DNA of 64,000 nt from Cellulomonas fimi ATCC 484 (GCF_000212695.1 NC_015514.1:496001-560000); one strand, 5' to 3'; positions 19,981 through 29,317 are shown, numbered from the stretch's first letter. Made by a program: numbers and translations. Notes: generated by a model from the letters alone, not told the origin.

Positions 19981-20008
19981 TGTCGATCGTCACCGACCTG
20001 CTCCGACC
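19981..20008 (+). promoter_or_regulatory. Candidate ECF42 promoter for the RibD-like reductase
   Basis: TGTCGA (19981-19986), 17 nt, then CGACC (20004-20008), the same sequence and spacing as the minus-strand copy. The two -35 boxes are back to back, separated by 9 nt. It precedes the ATG at 20047. Confidence 0.6.
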
Positions 20009-20046
20009 ACCCCACGACAGCATCCCGACACCTCCCGGAGGACGCC

Positions 20047-20697
20047 ATGACCCGGCTCCGCGTGCACGCCTTCTCGATCAGCCTCGACGGCTTCGCGGCC
20101 GGCCCCGACCAGTCCGCCGACGACCCGATGGGCGTCGGCGGCATGGAGCTGCACCAGTGGGCGTTCGCCACGAACCGGTACCGCGACGAGCTCGGCGGAC
20201 CCACGCCCCCACCGGTCGACGACGTCGACGACGCCGCCATGACGGCGGGCTTCGACGGGATCGGCGCGTGGATCCTCGGCCGGAACATGTTCGGTCCGGT
20301 CCGCGGCCCGTGGCCGGACGAGTCGTGGACGGGCTGGTGGGGCGACGAGCCGCCGTACCACTGCGACGTGTTCGTGCTGACGCACCACCCGCGGCGACCG
20401 CTGGAGCTGGGCGGCACGACGTTCCACTTCGTCACCGACGGCGTCCACGCGGCCCTCGACCGTGCCCGCGAGGCCGCAGCCGGGCTCGACGTGCGGCTCG
20501 GCGGGGGAGCGGCGACCGTCCGGCAGTACCTGCGCGCCCACCTCGTCGACGACCTGCACCTCGTCGTCGCCCCCGTCCTGCTCGGTCGCGGCGAGCGGCT
20601 GTTCGAGGACCTCGCGGACCTGCCCGCGGTGTACCGCGTCGCGTCGACCCGGCAGTCGACGACGAGCGTGCACGTGCACGTCGAGAAGGCGGCCTGA
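20047..20697 (+). CDS. Dihydrofolate reductase-like (RibD C-terminal domain) protein
   Basis: 216 residues, ATG 20047 with a GGAGG ribosome site near 20037. ISLDGFAAGPDQS at the N-terminus, GAWILGRNMFGPVRG and the LGGGAATVRQYLRAHLVDD segment match the RibD_C/DHFR-like fold, which binds NADPH. The true substrate is unknown; most stand-alone members are annotated only as dihydrofolate reductase family. A candidate ECF42 promoter upstream suggests it belongs to that regulon. Confidence 0.88.
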   Translation: MTRLRVHAFSISLDGFAAGPDQSADDPMGVGGMELHQWAFATNRYRDELGGPTPPPVDDVDDAAMTAGFDGIGAWILGRNMFGPVRGPWPDESWTGWWGDEPPYHCDVFVLTHHPRRPLELGGTTFHFVTDGVHAALDRAREAAAGLDVRLGGGAATVRQYLRAHLVDDLHLVVAPVLLGRGERLFEDLADLPAVYRVASTRQSTTSVHVHVEKAA

Positions 20698-20736
20698 CCG
20701 GGTCAAGCACCGGCGTCACGGTGTCGATGAGACCGC

Positions 20737-21474
20737 GTGCCCCTCCCCGCAGCGGTCGCGCGTACGGCCGGGACCGTCGTCGACCACCCCGAGCAGTCGC
20801 TCCTCGAGCTCGCGCTGTACGTCGCGCTCGTCGCCGGGGTGGCCGTGGTGCTGCGCGTCGTCGGCATCGTGCTGTGGCGCGAGCGGATGCTGCGCCGCCT
20901 GCGCCGCGAGCACCCCGACCAGGCGCGCGAGCTGACCCGTGCCGTGCGTGCCGTCCCGCTCCTCGGGATGCCGCAGCTCGCACCGTCCGACCCGTACGCC
21001 CGCACGCACGAGGTCGCGGTCGCGCCCCTCGGCGACGGCCGCCCGGGCTGGTCGCTGCGCGCGCCCGGCCCGAACCTCAGCACCGGCGACCTCGGACGGG
21101 ACGGGTCCCGCCAGGACGCGCGCGTGCTGCTCACGGACGGCACGCACCTGCTCGTCGTGTGCCTCGGGCGGCTCGGCGCCGTCACCGACGGGCACGAGCT
21201 GCGGCCCGCGCAGGAGCGGGCGCAGCGCTTCGCGACCGAGCCGCCGGACGCGTGGCAGGCGCACGGGCCGGTCGACCGCGTCGACGGGGCGATCGGGACG
21301 GGGTGGCGCGTCACCGCGAGCCCGGGCGGCCGGTCGGTCCTGACCGACACGCACGTCGACCGGGACGGGTGGGCGTTCGTCGTCGGCGTGCTGTCGTCGT
21401 CCTGGCACGCGCGCGCCGTCGAGGCGCTCGACGCGGTGCTCGCCACGTGGACGTGGCAGGACGACCCGGCCTGA
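20737..21474 (+). CDS. Hypothetical membrane-anchored protein
   Basis: 245 residues, GTG start without a clear ribosome site. One membrane segment near residues 22-47 (LLELALYVALVAGVAVVLRVV) is followed by a basic stretch and a soluble domain of about 190 residues with alternating strands (LLTDGTHLLVVCLG; GWAFVVGVLSSSW). No family recognised. The gene is isolated between the reductase and a STAS-like gene. Confidence 0.65.
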   Translation: MPLPAAVARTAGTVVDHPEQSLLELALYVALVAGVAVVLRVVGIVLWRERMLRRLRREHPDQARELTRAVRAVPLLGMPQLAPSDPYARTHEVAVAPLGDGRPGWSLRAPGPNLSTGDLGRDGSRQDARVLLTDGTHLLVVCLGRLGAVTDGHELRPAQERAQRFATEPPDAWQAHGPVDRVDGAIGTGWRVTASPGGRSVLTDTHVDRDGWAFVVGVLSSSWHARAVEALDAVLATWTWQDDPA

Positions 21475-21569
21475 CCACCGTTCACAGGAGACCGGGCGGC
21501 GGCGTCCAGGCCGGTCACAGGGTCGGGCGGTCGGATGGTCACGACGACATCCCGGCAGCGGAGGCGACG

Positions 21570-21902
21570 ATGACCAGCACCGACGAGCGTGACGACCCCC
21601 TGCCCTGGCTCACGGCCAACGTCCGCCCCGCGGGCTCGTTCGGTCGCGGCGACGTCGGGCGGCTGCGCGCGCTCCTCGACGCCCTGTCGGCGTGCGCGTC
21701 CCTCGTCGTGCTGGACCTGCAGGCGGTGACGCTGCGCAGCTCCCGCGCCGCACAGGCGATCGACGACGCGGCCGCCGCGCTGGAGGAGCGCGGCGGGTGC
21801 CTGCTGTGCATCAACGCGGACGAGGACGTGCGCCGCCGGCTCGTGGGCTGCCGGCACGCGGTCGTCGTCGCCCCCGGGGAGCCCGTCCCGGTCGGGAGGT
21901 GA
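21570..21902 (+). CDS. Small STAS-like (anti-anti-sigma type) protein
   Basis: 110 residues from ATG 21570 with CGGAGG at 21560-21565. The fold pattern is strand-helix-strand-helix (SLVVLDLQAVTLRSSRAAQAIDDAAAALEE... CLLCIN ... VRRRL), like STAS domains of SpoIIAA/RsbV proteins, with Ser residues at the switch position. The identification is by pattern and moderately weak. No anti-sigma kinase is adjacent. Confidence 0.6.
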   Translation: MTSTDERDDPLPWLTANVRPAGSFGRGDVGRLRALLDALSACASLVVLDLQAVTLRSSRAAQAIDDAAAALEERGGCLLCINADEDVRRRLVGCRHAVVVAPGEPVPVGR

Positions 21903-21924
21903 CGGCAGGGCCGTCCGGGTGACC

Positions 21925-21930
21925 TACCGT
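21925..21930 (+). promoter_or_regulatory. -10 element TACCGT for a leaderless start
   Basis: TACCGT, 6 nt, then GTG 21937. It supports 21937 rather than 21919 as the PAP2 start. Confidence 0.5.
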
Positions 21931-21936
21931 GGTGCG

Positions 21937-22890
21937 GTGAGCAGCGCGCCCGTCACCCGCCCCGCACCGGTCGCGCCGACGCGCGCGCCGTCGGGGCGTG
22001 CGGGCGTCGTGCTCGGCTGCCTGCTGGTCGCGGTCGCGTCGGCCGTGGGCGTCTGGGCGCTCTGGCGGGTGTTCGTCACCACGACGTCGGGGCAGGTCGT
22101 CGAGCTCGCGGCGCTGCGCGGCGCGGAGTACGGGCAGACGCAGCTGTGGCGCGTCGCCGAGCGCGTGCTCGACGTCGTCTCCGTCGGGTTCATCGCGGCG
22201 GTGATCCTGGCGGCCATGACGATCGCGGTCCTGCGCCGCCGGTGGGAGCTCGCGCTGCAGGTCGCGGTGCTCATGGTGGGCGCGAACGTCACGACGCGGG
22301 TGCTCAAGCTCGGGGTCCTCGAGCGGCCGGAGCTCGACGTCGCGGCGAGCTACGGCAACACCCTGCCGAGCGGGCACACGACCGCGGCGGCGTCCGTCTC
22401 GGTCGCGCTGCTGCTCGTCGTCCCGCCGCGCGTGCGGCCGTGGGCGGCCGTCGCCGGCGCGGGGTACACGACGGCCACGGGCGTCTCGACGCTCATCGGC
22501 CAGTGGCACCGGCCCTCCGACGTGGTGGCCGGGGTCCTCGTGGTGCTCGGCTGGGGGGCGGTGGCGTGCGCGCTCGTCGCCCTGACCTCGCCGCGTGCGG
22601 CGACCTCGACGGGCGCGCTGCGACGGGTCGACGACGGCGTGCGGCCTGCGGGCCGCCGGTCGCTGCGCGTCGCGGTGACGCTGCTGCTCGTGGTCGGTGC
22701 GGCGGCGGCCGGTGTCGCGGCCCTCGCGCTGTCCCGGACCTGGCAGGGGGTCGACGCGGACCCGTCCCGGGCGGACCAGGTGCTGGCCTACGCCGGGGGT
22801 GCGTCGGGCGCCCTCGCGGCGGCGTGCATGGCCTTCGCGGTCCTGCTGGTGCTGCGGCAGGCCGCAGCGGCGCGGTTGCCGGAGAGTTGA
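21937..22890 (+). CDS. PAP2-superfamily membrane phosphatase
   Basis: 317 residues, about six or seven membrane helices. PAP2 motifs are visible: KLGVLERPE (motif 1), YGNTLPSGHTTAA (motif 2, PSGH) and GQWHRPSDVVAG (motif 3, catalytic His). Substrates may be undecaprenyl pyrophosphate, phosphatidic acid or another lipid phosphate. Start GTG 21937 fits a leaderless promoter. Confidence 0.9.
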   Translation: MSSAPVTRPAPVAPTRAPSGRAGVVLGCLLVAVASAVGVWALWRVFVTTTSGQVVELAALRGAEYGQTQLWRVAERVLDVVSVGFIAAVILAAMTIAVLRRRWELALQVAVLMVGANVTTRVLKLGVLERPELDVAASYGNTLPSGHTTAAASVSVALLLVVPPRVRPWAAVAGAGYTTATGVSTLIGQWHRPSDVVAGVLVVLGWGAVACALVALTSPRAATSTGALRRVDDGVRPAGRRSLRVAVTLLLVVGAAAAGVAALALSRTWQGVDADPSRADQVLAYAGGASGALAAACMAFAVLLVLRQAAAARLPES

Positions 22891-22906
22891 CGGCACGTCG
22901 TAGAGT
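22876..22906 (+). promoter_or_regulatory. Possible topA promoter
   Basis: TTGCCG (22876-22881), 19-nt spacer, TAGAGT (22901-22906), about 75 nt before the topA ATG. Partly inside the PAP2 gene end. No experimental support. Confidence 0.4.
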
Positions 22907-22981
22907 CCCCAGCGGTGAGGTCGGGCGGGCCGGGGTCGGCGCGCTCATCAGGTAGGGCTGTCGGCAGGAAGGCCGGACGCA

Positions 22982-25732
22982 ATGTCTTCAGGGCGCAAGC
23001 TCGTCATCGTGGAGTCGCCTGCGAAGGCGCGCACGATCGCCGGGTACCTCGGCGAGGGGTACGACGTCGAGGCGAGCGTCGGTCACATCCGCGACCTCCC
23101 GCAGCCGTCGGAGCTGCCGGCGGACATGAAGAAGGGCCCGTTCGGCAAGTTCGCCGTCGACGTGGACAACGGCTTCGTCCCGTACTACGTGGTCGACCCC
23201 GACAAGCGGAAGAAGGTCAGCGAGCTCAAGAAGCTGCTGAAGGACTCCGACGAGCTCTACCTCGCGACCGACGAGGACCGCGAGGGCGAGGCCATCGCGT
23301 GGCACCTGCTGCAGGAGCTCAAGCCCAAGGTCCCGGTCAAGCGCATGGTGTTCCACGAGATCACCCGGGAGGCGATCCAGCGCGCCCTGCAGAGCACGCG
23401 TGACCTGGACGACCGGCTGGTCGACGCGCAGGAGACCCGCCGCATCCTCGACCGGCTGTACGGCTACGAGGTCAGCCCCGTGCTGTGGCGCAAGGTCCGC
23501 CAGGGCCTGTCCGCCGGGCGCGTGCAGTCCGTCGCGACGCGCCTCGTGGTCGAGCGTGAGCGCGAGCGCATGGCGTTCGTCCCCGCCGACTACTGGGACG
23601 TGACGGGCACGTTCGCCGTCGAGGACGCGACGCAGCCGGCGTTCTCCGCGCGCCTGACGGGTCTCGGGGGCCGCCGCGTGGCGTCGGGGCGCGACTTCGA
23701 CGACCGTGGCCGCCTGCGCTCGGCCGAGGCCGTGCAGCTCGACGAGGCCGGCGCGCACGCGCTCGTCGCGGGGCTGGACGACGCCGCCTTCGCGGTCCGC
23801 AGCCTCGAGACGAAGCCCTACACCCGCCGCCCTGCGGCGCCGTTCACGACGTCGACGCTCCAGCAGGAGGCGTCCCGCAAGCTGCGCATGTCGTCGCGGC
23901 AGACGATGCGCACCGCGCAGACGCTGTACGAGAACGGCTACATCACCTACATGCGGACCGACTCGCCCGCGCTCTCGTCGCAGGCGATCGACGCGGCCCG
24001 CCGCCAGGCGTCCGAGCTGTACGGCCCGGAGTACGTGCCGGACGCGGCGCGCGTCTACACGTCGAAGGCGAAGGGCGCGCAGGAGGCGCACGAGGCGATC
24101 CGCCCCGCGGGCGACCACTTCCGCACCCCGGCGCAGGTCGCCCGCGAGATCACGGGCGACCAGTTCCGGCTCTACGAGCTCATCTGGAAGCGGACCGTCG
24201 CGTCGCAGATGGCCGACGCGCGCGGCCAGACGGCGTCGGTGCGGATCGCGGCGACCGCGACGCCGACCGGTGCGACGAGCGTCGGCGACGCCCCCGTCGA
24301 GGCCGTGTTCTCCGCGTCCGGCACGGTCATCACGTTCCGCGGGTTCCTCGCCGCGTACGAGGAGGGTCGCGACGTCTCCCGCTACGAGGACGACGCGGCG
24401 GAGGGTGCTGCCGCCGAGAAGGGCGAGGCCCGCCTGCCGACGATGGCCGAGGGCGACCCGCTGGGCGCGCGCGACCTCGCCGCCGACGGCCACCGCACGT
24501 CCCCGCCGCCGCGCTACACCGAGGCGTCGCTCGTCAAGGCGCTCGAGGAGCGCGGCATCGGCCGCCCGTCGACGTACGCCGCGACGATCTCGGTGATCCT
24601 CGACCGCGGCTACGTCACGGCGCGTGGGCAGGCGCTCGTGCCGTCGTGGCTCGCGTTCGCGGTGACGCGCCTGCTGGAGGAGAACTTCGACCGGCTCGTC
24701 GACTACGACTTCACGGCGTCGATGGAGGAGGACCTGGACCTCATCGCGTCCGGGGAGAAGGAGCGCAGCGACTGGCTCGCACAGTTCTACTTCGGCGACC
24801 CGGCCCTGCCCGGCGAGGGCGAGGGCCTGCGCGACCTGGTCGCGAACCTCGGCGAGATCGACGCGCGCGAGGTCAACTCGATCGAGATCGGCGACGGCAT
24901 CACGCTGCGCGTCGGCCGGTACGGGCCGTACCTCGAGGACGCGAACGCCCTGGGCGAGGACGGCAACCCGCGCCGCGCGTCGGTGCCGGAGGACCTGGCC
25001 CCCGACGAGCTGACGGTCGAGAAGGCCCGCGAGCTGCTCGAGACGCAGCCCGAGGGCGACCTCGTGCTCGGCGAGGACCCGTCGACGGGCACGACGATCG
25101 TCGCGAAGAACGGCCGCTACGGCCCGTACGTCACGGAGCTGCTGCCCGAGCCGGAGCTCGACCCGGCGCTGTCCGCGGCCGCGCGCAAGAAGGCGCTCGC
25201 GGCGGCCCCCAAGCCGCGCACGGCGTCGCTGTTCAAGTCGATGTCCCTGCAGACGATCACGATCGACGACGCCCTGCGGCTGCTGTCGCTGCCGCGCGTC
25301 GTGGGCGTCGACCCGGAGTCGGGTGCCGAGATCACGGCGCAGAACGGCCGCTACGGCCCGTACCTGAAGAAGGGCACGGACTCGCGCACGCTCGCCTCGG
25401 AGGAGGCGCTCTTCACGACCACGCTCGAGGAGGCGCTCGCGATCTACGCGCAGCCCAAGCGGGGTCGCGGCGCGACGGCGACCCCGCCGCTGCGCGAGCT
25501 CGGCGACGACCCGACGTCGGGCAAGCCGATCGTCGTCAAGGACGGCCGCTTCGGCGCCTACGTGACCGACGGGGAGACGAACCGCACGCTGCCGCGCGAC
25601 GTCACGCCCGAGACGATCACGCCCGAGCAGGCCGTCACGCTGCTCGCGGAGAAGCGCGCGCAGGGACCCGCGAAGAAGAAGGCGCCGGCCCGCCGGACCG
25701 CCACGCGCAGCAAGGCCGCGACCAAGAAATAG
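22982..25732 (+). CDS. topA: DNA topoisomerase I (type IA)
   Basis: 916 residues, ATG 22982 with AGGAAGG upstream. The TOPRIM domain has KLVIVESPAKARTI and the acidic TDEDREGEAIAW. The catalytic Tyr323 is in YITYMRTDS. The core is followed by several actinobacterial C-terminal repeats (NGRYGPYV, NGRYGPYLKKG, DGRFGAYVTDG) in place of Cys4 zinc fingers, and a Lys/Arg-rich tail (KKKAPARRTATRSKAATKK). It relaxes negative supercoils and is normally essential in actinobacteria. Confidence 0.98.
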   Translation: MSSGRKLVIVESPAKARTIAGYLGEGYDVEASVGHIRDLPQPSELPADMKKGPFGKFAVDVDNGFVPYYVVDPDKRKKVSELKKLLKDSDELYLATDEDREGEAIAWHLLQELKPKVPVKRMVFHEITREAIQRALQSTRDLDDRLVDAQETRRILDRLYGYEVSPVLWRKVRQGLSAGRVQSVATRLVVERERERMAFVPADYWDVTGTFAVEDATQPAFSARLTGLGGRRVASGRDFDDRGRLRSAEAVQLDEAGAHALVAGLDDAAFAVRSLETKPYTRRPAAPFTTSTLQQEASRKLRMSSRQTMRTAQTLYENGYITYMRTDSPALSSQAIDAARRQASELYGPEYVPDAARVYTSKAKGAQEAHEAIRPAGDHFRTPAQVAREITGDQFRLYELIWKRTVASQMADARGQTASVRIAATATPTGATSVGDAPVEAVFSASGTVITFRGFLAAYEEGRDVSRYEDDAAEGAAAEKGEARLPTMAEGDPLGARDLAADGHRTSPPPRYTEASLVKALEERGIGRPSTYAATISVILDRGYVTARGQALVPSWLAFAVTRLLEENFDRLVDYDFTASMEEDLDLIASGEKERSDWLAQFYFGDPALPGEGEGLRDLVANLGEIDAREVNSIEIGDGITLRVGRYGPYLEDANALGEDGNPRRASVPEDLAPDELTVEKARELLETQPEGDLVLGEDPSTGTTIVAKNGRYGPYVTELLPEPELDPALSAAARKKALAAAPKPRTASLFKSMSLQTITIDDALRLLSLPRVVGVDPESGAEITAQNGRYGPYLKKGTDSRTLASEEALFTTTLEEALAIYAQPKRGRGATATPPLRELGDDPTSGKPIVVKDGRFGAYVTDGETNRTLPRDVTPETITPEQAVTLLAEKRAQGPAKKKAPARRTATRSKAATKK

Positions 25733-25740
25733 CCGCGCCC

Positions 25741-25775
25741 GCGCAGCCCGGGGGCGTCCGCGCCCCGGGCTGCGC
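25741..25775 (+). terminator. Probable topA terminator hairpin
   Basis: gcgcagcccgggg (25741-25753) and its exact complement (25763-25775), 13 bp, 9-nt loop, beginning 8 nt after the topA stop. No T tract. Confidence 0.7.
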
Positions 25776-25791
25776 GCGCTCGTCGTCGCGC

Positions 25792-25797
25792 TAGGTT
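25792..25797 (+). promoter_or_regulatory. -10 element TAGGTT for a leaderless start
   Basis: TAGGTT, 7 nt, then ATG 25805. Confidence 0.5.
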
Positions 25798-25804
25798 GTC
25801 GGGC

Positions 25805-26809
25805 ATGGCTCGCACCGAGGACCCCCGTACCGCACCTCCGATCCGCTGGGGCATCCTCGGCGCCGGCAACATCGCCGCGTCGTTCGCCGACGCCGTCCGG
25901 GAGCACACGCGCGCGCAGCTCGTCGCCGTCGGCTCCCGCAACCGCGACCGCGCCGAGCGGTTCGCCACGGCGCACGGCATCCCGACGACGCACGTGGGCT
26001 ACCGGCAGCTCGTCGAGGACCCGCAGGTCGACGCGGTGTACGTCGCGACGCCGCACTCCGAGCACCGCGAGAACGCGCTGCTCGCGATCCGGGCCGGCAA
26101 GCACCTGCTCGTGGAGAAGGCGTTCACGCGCAACGCCGCCGAGGCGCGGGAGGTGTTCGACGCGGCCCGCGAGGCCGGGGTGTTCGTCATGGAGGCGATG
26201 TGGACGCGGTTCCTGCCGCACGTCGCCGCGCTGCACCAGGTCATCGACGCGGGCGAGATCGGTGACGTCGTCAACGTGTCCGCGGACCACGGGCAGGCGT
26301 TCGCGTTCGACCCCGCGAGCCGGCTGTTCGCGCCCGAGCTCGCGGGCGGCGCGCTGCTGGACCTGGGCGTCTACCCGGTGTCGTTCGCGCACGACCTGCT
26401 CGGCGTCCCCGACGCGGTGCGCGCGGTCGGCGCGCTGACCGAGACGGGCGTCGACGGGCAGGTGTCGATCGTCCTGTCGTTCGGCGAGCGCGCGCAGGCG
26501 ACGCTGTCGACGACCCTGTGGGCCAAGACCCCGACGGTCGCGCTCATCTCCGGCACCGAGGGCCACATCCAGGTCGCGGGCAGCTTCTACGCGCCGACGT
26601 CGTTCCGTGTGCAGCGCACCGACGGCCGCGTGTGGACGTTCGACCAGCCGGGCCGCAAGGGCCTGCAGTTCGAGGCCGCCGAGGTCGCGCGCCGGGTCGC
26701 CGCGGGCGAGACGGAGAGCCCGCGCCTGACGTGGGCGGACACGCTCGCCGTCATGGAGACGATGGACGAGGTCCGCCGCCAGGTGGGGGTCGTCTACCCG
26801 GGCGAGTGA
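25805..26809 (+). CDS. Gfo/Idh/MocA-family NAD(P)-dependent oxidoreductase
   Basis: 334 residues. The Rossmann fold starts WGILGAGNIAASFA. YVATPHSEHREN and the EKAFTRNAAEA segment (EKP-like motif with Ala for Pro) are the nucleotide-binding and catalytic-Lys regions. The C-terminal alpha/beta domain has LLDLGVYPVSFA. Members oxidise or reduce sugars, inositols or related polyols; the substrate is unknown. ATG 25805 follows a TAGGTT element by 7 nt. Confidence 0.92.
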   Translation: MARTEDPRTAPPIRWGILGAGNIAASFADAVREHTRAQLVAVGSRNRDRAERFATAHGIPTTHVGYRQLVEDPQVDAVYVATPHSEHRENALLAIRAGKHLLVEKAFTRNAAEAREVFDAAREAGVFVMEAMWTRFLPHVAALHQVIDAGEIGDVVNVSADHGQAFAFDPASRLFAPELAGGALLDLGVYPVSFAHDLLGVPDAVRAVGALTETGVDGQVSIVLSFGERAQATLSTTLWAKTPTVALISGTEGHIQVAGSFYAPTSFRVQRTDGRVWTFDQPGRKGLQFEAAEVARRVAAGETESPRLTWADTLAVMETMDEVRRQVGVVYPGE

Positions 26810-26855
26810 ACCCCGGTCCCCGCCGGGGCGCGCGGGGCACGTCGGTGCGCCCGAC

Positions 26856-26861
26856 TACCCT
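26856..26861 (+). promoter_or_regulatory. -10 element TACCCT for a leaderless start
   Basis: TACCCT, 6 nt, then GTG 26868 of tmk. Confidence 0.5.
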
Positions 26862-26867
26862 GACGGG

Positions 26868-27560
26868 GTGACTTCCGGTGCGGGCCTGTTCGTGTCGTTC
26901 GAGGGCGGCGACGGGGCGGGCAAGTCGACCCAGTCCCGCCTGCTCGCGCAGTGGCTGCGCGCGCAGGGGCGCGAGGTCGTCCTGACCCGCGAGCCCGGCG
27001 GCACGACGCTCGGGCAGACGCTGCGCGACGCGGTGCTGCACGGCGAGCACGTCGACGCGCGCACCGAGGCGCTGCTGTACGCGACCGACCGCGCGCACCA
27101 CGTCGCGTCGCTCGTCCGCCCGGCGCTCGAGCGCGGTGCGGTCGTCGTGACGGACCGCTACCTGGACTCCTCGGTGGCCTACCAGGGCACCGGACGGGAG
27201 CTGGGCGCCGACGAGGTCGAGAACCTGTCGCTGTGGGCCACGCGCGGCCTGCTGCCGGCGCTCACGGTCCTGCTCGACCTGGACCCCGACGTCGGGCGCG
27301 CGCGGCTGACGAGCGCCCCGGACCGCCTGGAGTCCGAGGGCGACGACTTCCACCGGCGCACCCGGCTGGCGTTCCTCGACCGCGCGTCCGCGGACCCCGA
27401 CCGCTGGCTCGTGCTGGACGCCACGCGCGCCCCGGAGGACCTCGCGGAGGCGATCCGGGGCCGGGTGGCGACGCTGCTGGCCGCGGGTGCGGCGGCGGGC
27501 CCGGCGGGCGACGACGCGGCCGAGCCGGCGGTCGCCGGTGGCGTCGAGGTGACGCCGTGA
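26868..27560 (+). CDS. tmk: Thymidylate kinase
   Basis: 230 residues. P-loop SFEGGDGAGKST, DRX motif VVTDRYLDSSVAYQG, and LTREPGGTTLGQ are diagnostic. It converts dTMP to dTDP with ATP. The last 30 residues are Ala/Gly-rich and probably flexible. The stop overlaps the holB start by 4 nt, the usual tmk-holB pairing. Confidence 0.97.
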   Translation: MTSGAGLFVSFEGGDGAGKSTQSRLLAQWLRAQGREVVLTREPGGTTLGQTLRDAVLHGEHVDARTEALLYATDRAHHVASLVRPALERGAVVVTDRYLDSSVAYQGTGRELGADEVENLSLWATRGLLPALTVLLDLDPDVGRARLTSAPDRLESEGDDFHRRTRLAFLDRASADPDRWLVLDATRAPEDLAEAIRGRVATLLAAGAAAGPAGDDAAEPAVAGGVEVTP

Positions 27561-28693
27561 GCGTCTGGGACGACGTCGTCGGCCAGGAGCCGGCCGTCGA
27601 GGTCCTGCGGACGGCGGTCGCGGACGCGTCCGCGATGACGCACGCGTGGCTGCTCACGGGACCGCCGGGCTCGGGCCGCAGCAACGCCGCACGCGCGTTC
27701 GCGGCGGCCCTGCAGTGCCCGCGCGGCGGCTGCGGCGCGTGCCACGACTGCGCGACGACGCTCGGCGGCACGCACCCCGACGTCACCTACGTCGCGACCG
27801 AGGGCGTGGTCATCCGCGCGGACACCGTGCGCCCGCTCGTCGAGCTCGCGCAGCGGTCGCCGTCGCAGGGACGCTGGCGCGTCATCGTGGTCGAGGACGC
27901 CGACCGGCTCAACGACACGAGCGGGAACGCCCTGCTCAAGGCCATCGAGGAGCCCGCCGCGCGCACGGTGTGGGTGCTGTGCGCCCCGAGCCCGCAGGAC
28001 GTGCTCGTGACGATCCGCTCGCGCAGCCGGTCCGTCGCGCTGCGCGTGCCGCCCGTGGACGCGGTCGCTGCGCTCCTGGTCTCGCGCGACGGCGTCGACC
28101 CGGCGGTGGCGGGCGTCGCGGCGCGGGCCGCGCAGAGCCACGTCGGGATCGCCCGGCGCCTGGCCCGCGACCCCGAGGCGCGCGCCCGGCGCTCGGCGGT
28201 GCTCGCGATCGCCGCGCGGATCCGCGGGGTGGGAGACGCGGTCCTCGCGGCCGGGGAGCTCGTCGAGACCGCGCAGGCCGACGCCAAGGCGGCGACCGAG
28301 CACCGCGACGCGGCCGAGCGCGCCGAGCTGCTGCGCTCGCTGGGCGCGGAGGGCGCCTCGACGCTGCCGCCCGCGCTGCGCTCCCAGGTCCGCCAGCTCG
28401 AGGACGAGCAGAAGCGCCGGGCCACGCGCGCGCAGCGCGACGTGCTGGACCGCGCGATGGTGGACCTGCTGTCGCTGTACCGGGACGTGCTCGTCGTGCA
28501 GCTCGGCGCCGAGGTCGAGCTCGTGAACGTCGAGCACGCCGCCACGGTGCGCGAGCTCGCGGAGCACAGCACGCCCGAGCAGACGCTGCGGCGGATGGAC
28601 GCCGTGGGGCAGGCCCGCACGCGGATCGCGGGCAACGTCGCGCCGCTGCTCGCGGTCGAGGCGATGGCGATCGCGCTGCGGCCGCAGGGCTGA
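27557..28693 (+). CDS. holB: DNA polymerase III delta-prime subunit
   Basis: 378 residues from GTG 27557. AAA+ clamp-loader core: WDDVVGQEPAVEVL, degenerate P-loop GPPGSGRSNAAR, and a zinc module C-P-R-G-G-C-G-A-C-H-D-C. VVEDADRLNDTSGNALLKAIEEP and SRSRSVALRVP are typical of delta-prime. It forms the clamp-loader complex with delta and tau/gamma. Confidence 0.97.
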   Translation: MSVWDDVVGQEPAVEVLRTAVADASAMTHAWLLTGPPGSGRSNAARAFAAALQCPRGGCGACHDCATTLGGTHPDVTYVATEGVVIRADTVRPLVELAQRSPSQGRWRVIVVEDADRLNDTSGNALLKAIEEPAARTVWVLCAPSPQDVLVTIRSRSRSVALRVPPVDAVAALLVSRDGVDPAVAGVAARAAQSHVGIARRLARDPEARARRSAVLAIAARIRGVGDAVLAAGELVETAQADAKAATEHRDAAERAELLRSLGAEGASTLPPALRSQVRQLEDEQKRRATRAQRDVLDRAMVDLLSLYRDVLVVQLGAEVELVNVEHAATVRELAEHSTPEQTLRRMDAVGQARTRIAGNVAPLLAVEAMAIALRPQG

Positions 28694-28737
28694 GATCGAC
28701 GGCCCGCCCGGGCCGGACACCGGGGGAGGAGCACGCC

Positions 28738-29292
28738 ATGCTGGTCAGCACCGGGATCACGTCGCTCGACGGGTACGTGGCCGACGCCACGGGTGCGTTC
28801 GACTGGGCGATGCCGCCCGAGGACGTGCACGCGTTCGTCAACGACCTGGAGCGGCCCGTCGGGACGTACCTGTACGGGCGCCGGATGTACGAGGTCATGC
28901 AGTTCTGGGAGACGGCGCACCTGCTGCCCGACGCCCCGCCCGTCGTGCGGGACTTCGCGGAGGTGTGGCAGGCGGCGGACAAGGTCGTGTTCTCCACGAC
29001 GCTCGAGTCGGTGCCGACGGCGCGCACGCGCGTCGAGGGGTCGTTCGACCCCGACACGGTGCGCACGCTCGTCGACGCCGCGCCCACGGACGTGTCGATC
29101 GCGGGTCCGGGCCTCGCGGCGCACGCGTACCACGCGGGGCTGGTCGACGAGGTCCGGCTGTTCGTCGTGCCGGTCGTCGTCGGCGGCGGCACGCGGTTCC
29201 TGCCCGACGGCCTGCGGCTCGACCTGGACCTGGTCGAGGAGCGCAGGTTCTCCGAAGGGTTCGTGTACCTGCGGTACGCACGGCGGTCGTGA
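28738..29292 (+). CDS. Dihydrofolate reductase-like (RibD C-terminal domain) protein
   Basis: 184 residues, ATG 28738 (GGGGGAGGA upstream). GITSLDGYVADATG at the start, TYLYGRRMYEVMQFWE and VVVGGGTRFLPDG near the end match the RibD_C family. It is a second, divergent member besides the one at 20047. NADPH-dependent reductase is likely; substrate unknown. Confidence 0.88.
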   Translation: MLVSTGITSLDGYVADATGAFDWAMPPEDVHAFVNDLERPVGTYLYGRRMYEVMQFWETAHLLPDAPPVVRDFAEVWQAADKVVFSTTLESVPTARTRVEGSFDPDTVRTLVDAAPTDVSIAGPGLAAHAYHAGLVDEVRLFVVPVVVGGGTRFLPDGLRLDLDLVEERRFSEGFVYLRYARRS

Positions 29293-29317
29293 GCACCGGC
29301 GGCCGCCGCGTGGCGAC

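Noticed and set aside
20722..20727. Third TGTCGA box, before the gene at 20737
   Set aside because: No CG(A/T)C at the right distance, so not a convincing ECF42 promoter.
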